From positions 1-8,729 of the forward strand of contig JACCUC010000290.1 in assembly GCA_013812065.1 (NCBI GenBank): DNA of 8,729 nt, in the 5' to 3' direction. This stretch comes from Thermoleophilaceae bacterium. GTDB taxonomy: Bacteria; Actinomycetota; Thermoleophilia; Solirubrobacterales; Thermoleophilaceae. How positions within the stretch are numbered: position 1 is the stretch's first letter; every line of letters starts with the position of its first letter. Under the pieces are notes generated by a model, which was not told where the DNA came from, searched no databases, and saw nothing but the letters and a program-made list of their open reading frames with translations. This document shows positions 7,343-8,729 of this stretch, one piece after another. Position numbers and translations under genes: made by a program.

Positions 7343-7406
7343 GGAGGGCGGGCCCGGGAGACGGATCGGCCGAGAGGCCGACACCGCGCCCCCGGTCCGA
7401 CCCTAC
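7343..7406 (+). ncRNA. Group II intron domain VI and 3' splice site
   Basis: Immediately after domain V, CGGGCC.GGG (from about 7350) can pair with CCC..GGTCCG (ending 7399). A distal hairpin TCGGCC-GAGA-GGCCGA caps the domain. A7400, followed by CCCTAC, is at the distance from the 3' end expected for the bulged branch-point adenosine. The AC ending and the resumption of the IS3 frame at 7407 mark the splice site. Confidence 0.7.
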
Positions 7407-7898
7407 ACCTACGTGCCGACCTGGGAGGGCTATCTGTCCCTCCCGGCGGTAATCGACTGCTTCAGTCGCCGCTGCGTAGGGTGGTCGATGCGCGACGACC
7501 TGCGCTCGGAGCTCGTGCTCGACGCGCTCGGGATGGCCGTCACCCGCCGGCCACAGGCCGGAGTCATCCATCATTCCGATCGCGGCAGCCAGTACACGAG
7601 CCTCGACTTCGGCAAGACGCTCGAGGCCGGCGGGCGTGATCCAGTCGATCGGTCGCCGCGGCGACGCCTTCGACAACACGGTCGCCGAGTCGTTCTTCGC
7701 GACGCTCGAGTGCGAGCTGATCGATCGGCGCACCTTCAAGCGCCGCGATCAGGCGAGGCTCGAGGTCTTCGAGTTCATCGAGAGCTTCTACAACCCGAGG
7801 CGCCGGCACTCGGCGCTCGGCTACGTCTCCCCCGACCGCTTCGAGCACCAATCATTCAAGATGGGGAAGTATCCAGAGGCGCCGCTTGCCGCCCGAGG
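7407..7898 (+). pseudogene. IS3 OrfB transposase, downstream exon (frameshifted)
   Basis: Frame 1 of this piece (7407-7631) reads TYVPTWEGYLSLPAVIDCFS, then GWSMRDDLRSELVLDALGMA and HHSDRGSQYTSLDFGKTLEAG. The second catalytic Asp is at 7578-7580 (HSDRGSQYTS). A tandem GGCG duplication (7629-7632/7633-7636), a net +4 insertion, then shifts the frame. The second frame from 7636 reads VIQSIGRRGDAFDNTVAESF, with the catalytic Glu at 7687-7689, and FYNPRRRHSALGYVSPDRFE. This completes the rve integrase core of DDE transposases. The second frame stays open to 8196, but beyond about 7898 it only reads through the IS end and the antisense of the next fragment. Residues cysteine-for-valine (SRRCVGWS) and proline (LSLPAVID) look like drift. 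Confidence 0.9.
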
Positions 7899-7923
7899 TG
7901 TCAACCGAAGCGGGGTAGCTCCA
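7899..7923 (+). repeat. Probable right terminal inverted repeat of the IS3 element
   Basis: The 25-nt segment starting TGTCAACCGAAGCGGGG and ending GCTCCA resembles right ends of IS3-group elements, which end in CA and have a GC-rich core. It follows the OrfB C-terminus by only about 60 nt. No matching left repeat is present, so this rests on resemblance and position. Confidence 0.5.
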
Positions 7924-7944
7924 TGCTCCACATCCATCGCGTTG

Positions 7945-7963
7945 GCGGGACTACGTCCCACGC
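7945..7963. terminator. Short hairpin 3' of the HAD fragment stop
   Basis: GCGGGAC (7945-7951) and GTCCC-A-CGC (7955-7963) form an 8-bp stem with one bulged base and a TAC loop. It lies 3-21 nt beyond the stop of the minus-strand HAD fragment, where a terminator is expected. On the plus strand it is followed by only TTT; on the minus strand no U-tract follows. Weak candidate. Confidence 0.25.
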
Positions 7964-7965
7964 TT

Positions 7966-8151
7966 TCACCCCAACCTTGGGACGAGCGGGTCGAGTGTCT
8001 CCGGCAGCCAGTCCAGGTTGGGGATGGGGACGGTTGCCTCTCCGAGATCTCGGTCGTCCTCTCGATTGACCCATACCGTCGACAAGCCCAGCTGACCGGC
8101 CGGAGCGATGTGGTGGAAAACGCTCTGGGCGACATGCACCCAAGCGCCCTC
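7966..8151 (-). pseudogene. HAD-superfamily (haloacid dehalogenase type II-like) hydrolase, C-terminal 61 codons
   Basis: Minus-strand codons from 8151 to the TGA at 7966-7968 read EGAWVHVAQSVFHHIAPAG, then LGLSTVWVNRED and an acidic/proline tail ending PETLDPLVPRLG. 'HVAQSxFHDxxPAxxLGLxTVWINR' is the motif IV region of type II haloacid-dehalogenase-like hydrolases, so family assignment is good even for this short piece. The usual HVAQSLFHD Asp appears as His (FHHI), which may be decay. The N-terminal nucleophile Asp and the cap domain are missing: 8152 is exactly where IS21-type terminal sequence begins. The upstream continuation of the open frame (to 8343) is read-through of IS sequence and is not part of the gene. 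Confidence 0.8.
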
Positions 8152-8205
8152 TGTCAAGGCCGGTCGAGAAATAGCCCAGCGCCGGTCGAGAATTGACCCC
8201 CCCCT
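8152..8205 (+). mobile_element. Terminus of an IS21-family-like element (remnant)
   Basis: The segment begins TGTCAAGG and carries two tandem 22-bp units, each starting GCCGGTCGAGAA (8159 and 8181). On the other strand it reads GGGGTCAATTCTCGACCGGC. Multiple roughly 20-bp repeats inside a TG...CA end are typical of IS21-family termini. No istA/istB coding sequence follows; IS110 DNA takes over within about 50 nt. The family call is from pattern recognition, not a search. Confidence 0.55.
8159..8202 (+). repeat. Tandem 22-bp direct repeats of the IS21-type end
   Basis: Units 8159-8180 and 8181-8202 agree at 17 of 22 positions, with the first 12 bases (GCCGGTCGAGAA) identical. In IS21-like elements such repeats are binding sites for the IstA transposase. 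Confidence 0.7.
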
Positions 8206-8303
8206 GGGGTCGCGGCGGCCGGAGCGCAGCAAGGCCCGTAGGGATGTGATGAAGCGGCGTCGTCCGGAACGCTGGTGACGATCCGTCGCTTTGTCATCGA
8301 CCC
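8206..8303 (+). ncRNA. Candidate IS110 bridge RNA region (structured leader)
   Basis: IS110-group elements encode a guide (bridge) RNA in the non-coding left end before the transposase. Here GGGTCG (8207-8212) can pair with CGACCC (8298-8303), closing the region. Inside, GCGGCGTCGTC (8254-8264) pairs with GACGA-TC-CGTCGC (8277-8289), giving an 11-bp stem with one G-U pair, a 2-nt bulge and a 12-nt internal loop. A smaller GGCC/GGCC hairpin (8217-8220/8233-8236) precedes it. The structure is seen; the function is inferred from the family. Confidence 0.4.
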
Positions 8304-8307
8304 GAAT

Positions 8308-8313
8308 GGGAGG
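8308..8313 (+). promoter_or_regulatory. Ribosome binding site of the IS110 transposase
   Basis: GGGAGG lies 4 nt before the ATG at 8318 and supports that start over any other. Confidence 0.6.
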
Positions 8314-8317
8314 CATC

Positions 8318-8729
8318 ATGCTGGCTGCGATCGATATCCACAAGGCGGTCTTTCAGACGGCCGTGCTCGAGCCGGCCGAAGGTGAGATCACCGAGGAGCG
8401 CTTCAAGGCGTCGCGCGAAGCGCTCGTCGCGTGGGTGCAGAAGTGGGAGGGCAAGCTCGATGCGGTCGCGATCGAGGCGACCACCGGTTGGCGGTGGGTC
8501 GCGCGCGAGCTGCAGGCCAGAGGGATCGAGGTCCACCTGACCGACGCGGGCCATGCGAGCGCGCTCCAGGGCAACCGCGCGCGGCCGAAGAACGACCGGC
8601 TAGACGCGCGCTGGCTCGTGACGCTGCTCGCGCGCGAGATGCTGCCCGAGGCGGGGCTGGCGCCGGAGGAGATCCAGCGGCTGCGCGACAAGACGCGGTT
8701 GCTCAAGGCGCTGGCCGACGATCACACCC
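8318..8729 (+). CDS. IS110-family transposase (DEDD RuvC-like), N-terminal 137 codons, truncated by window edge
   Basis: IS110 transposases are RuvC-like DEDD recombinases that act with an element-encoded RNA. The frame from ATG 8318 stays open to the end of the window, so the protein is incomplete here. It reads MLAAIDIHKAVFQTAVLEPA, then AIEATTGWRWVAREL, GNRARPKNDRLDARWLVTLL and LAPEEIQRLRDKTRLLKAL. The four acidic residues are visible: Asp6 (DIHK), Glu53 (EATTGW), and Asp93 and Asp96 (NDRLDA), with the spacing of the DEDD domain. 'EMLPEAGLAPEEIQ' is the usual linker leading to the coiled coil. The C-terminal serine-containing Tnp domain lies outside. No lesions are visible, so the element may be active. 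Confidence 0.92.
   Translation, partial: MLAAIDIHKAVFQTAVLEPAEGEITEERFKASREALVAWVQKWEGKLDAVAIEATTGWRWVARELQARGIEVHLTDAGHASALQGNRARPKNDRLDARWLVTLLAREMLPEAGLAPEEIQRLRDKTRLLKALADDHT

Larger units (their letters stand above)
6881..7406 (+). mobile_element. Internally deleted group II intron inserted in the IS3 orfB
   Basis: The 3' half carries the hallmarks of a bacterial ORF-containing group II intron: a C-terminal maturase fragment, a 34-nt domain V, and a domain VI ending in A-CCCTAC, with the candidate branch-point A (7400) seven nucleotides from the 3' end. The 3' boundary at 7406 is set because the IS3 frame resumes at 7407. The 5' boundary at 6881 is inferred: joining 6880 to 7407 restores the codon phase and the protein DLTYVPT, and the intron then begins GAGCG, one mismatch from the GUGYG consensus. 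At 526 nt it lacks most of domain I and the reverse-transcriptase core, so it cannot be autonomous. Confidence 0.75.
6807..7923 (+). mobile_element. Decayed IS3-family insertion sequence interrupted by a group II intron
   Basis: Two pieces of an IS3 OrfB (about 6816-6880 and 7407-7898) flank a group II intron remnant. A likely right terminal sequence is at 7899-7923, starting TGTCAACCGAAGCGGGG and ending in CCA. OrfA, the N-terminal half of OrfB and the left inverted repeat are missing; I looked for the complement of the right end between 6729 and 6880 and did not see it. The left boundary is approximate and rests on where OrfB-like sequence starts. The element is dead: OrfA is lost and there are two frameshifts. 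Confidence 0.75.
8206..8729 (+). mobile_element. IS110-family element, left end and first third (runs off window)
   Basis: The element comprises a leader of about 110 nt without an ORF followed by an IS110 transposase that is open to the window end. IS110 elements have no conventional inverted repeats, so the exact left boundary cannot be fixed without the right end or an empty site. I place it at the change from IS21-like sequence, about 8203-8206. Confidence 0.7.

Noticed and set aside
6777..7739. 320-codon minus-strand open frame across the intron and IS3
   Set aside because: It is antisense to the maturase fragment, domain V and the IS3 transposase core, all recognisable on the plus strand.
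7924..8196. C-terminal extension of the IS3 reading frame to 8196
   Set aside because: It runs past the IS3 end, antisense through the HAD fragment and into the IS21-type end; no shared domain and only open by chance.
8294..8706. Minus-strand open frames opposite the IS110 transposase
   Set aside because: The plus strand encodes a clear DEDD transposase with a ribosome site; the antisense frames show no motifs.

Overview
The window is high-GC DNA (roughly 70% by eye) with GTG starts and tightly coupled genes. It most likely comes from a high-GC actinobacterial lineage. Thermoleophilia or relatives would fit, but that is inferred from protein flavour and gene order and was not tested.

Positions 1-6728 (all minus strand) are a purine-biosynthesis block. 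Read in the direction of transcription it runs purS, purQ, purL, purF, recQ, purN. The three PurSQL subunits form the glutamine-dependent FGAM synthase (step 4 of IMP synthesis), PurF catalyses the committed first step, and PurN (cut by the window edge) is the 10-formyl-THF-dependent GAR transformylase (step 3). The purS/purQ/purL/purF junctions are all 4-nt ATGA or GTGA stop-start overlaps, so these genes are almost certainly one translationally coupled operon. A RecQ-family helicase lies between purF and purN. As sequenced it carries a one-base deletion inside its zinc-binding region.

Positions 6729-8729 hold no intact chromosomal gene and form a compact scrapyard of mobile elements. Just upstream of the purS promoter region is a decayed IS3-family orfB. 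It is split by an internally deleted group II intron (about 6881-7406) that keeps the C-terminal maturase domain of its intron-encoded protein, a 34-nt domain V and a domain VI with a plausible branch-point A. Joining the two flanks restores the IS3 transposase reading 'NRLWIDDL|TYVPTWEG'. Next comes the C-terminal 61 codons of a HAD (haloacid-dehalogenase-like) hydrolase on the minus strand. It is cut exactly where an IS21-type terminus begins (TGTCAAGG, then 22-bp tandem repeats). After about 50 nt of that terminus comes the left end and first 137 codons of an IS110-family (DEDD) transposase, running off the window. The leader of this IS110 element folds into a strong stem-loop and is a candidate bridge RNA.

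The most interesting material is therefore the fossil intron inside a fossil IS, the candidate IS110 guide RNA, and the nested insertion history. No wholly new system is evident; the purine genes are conventional.
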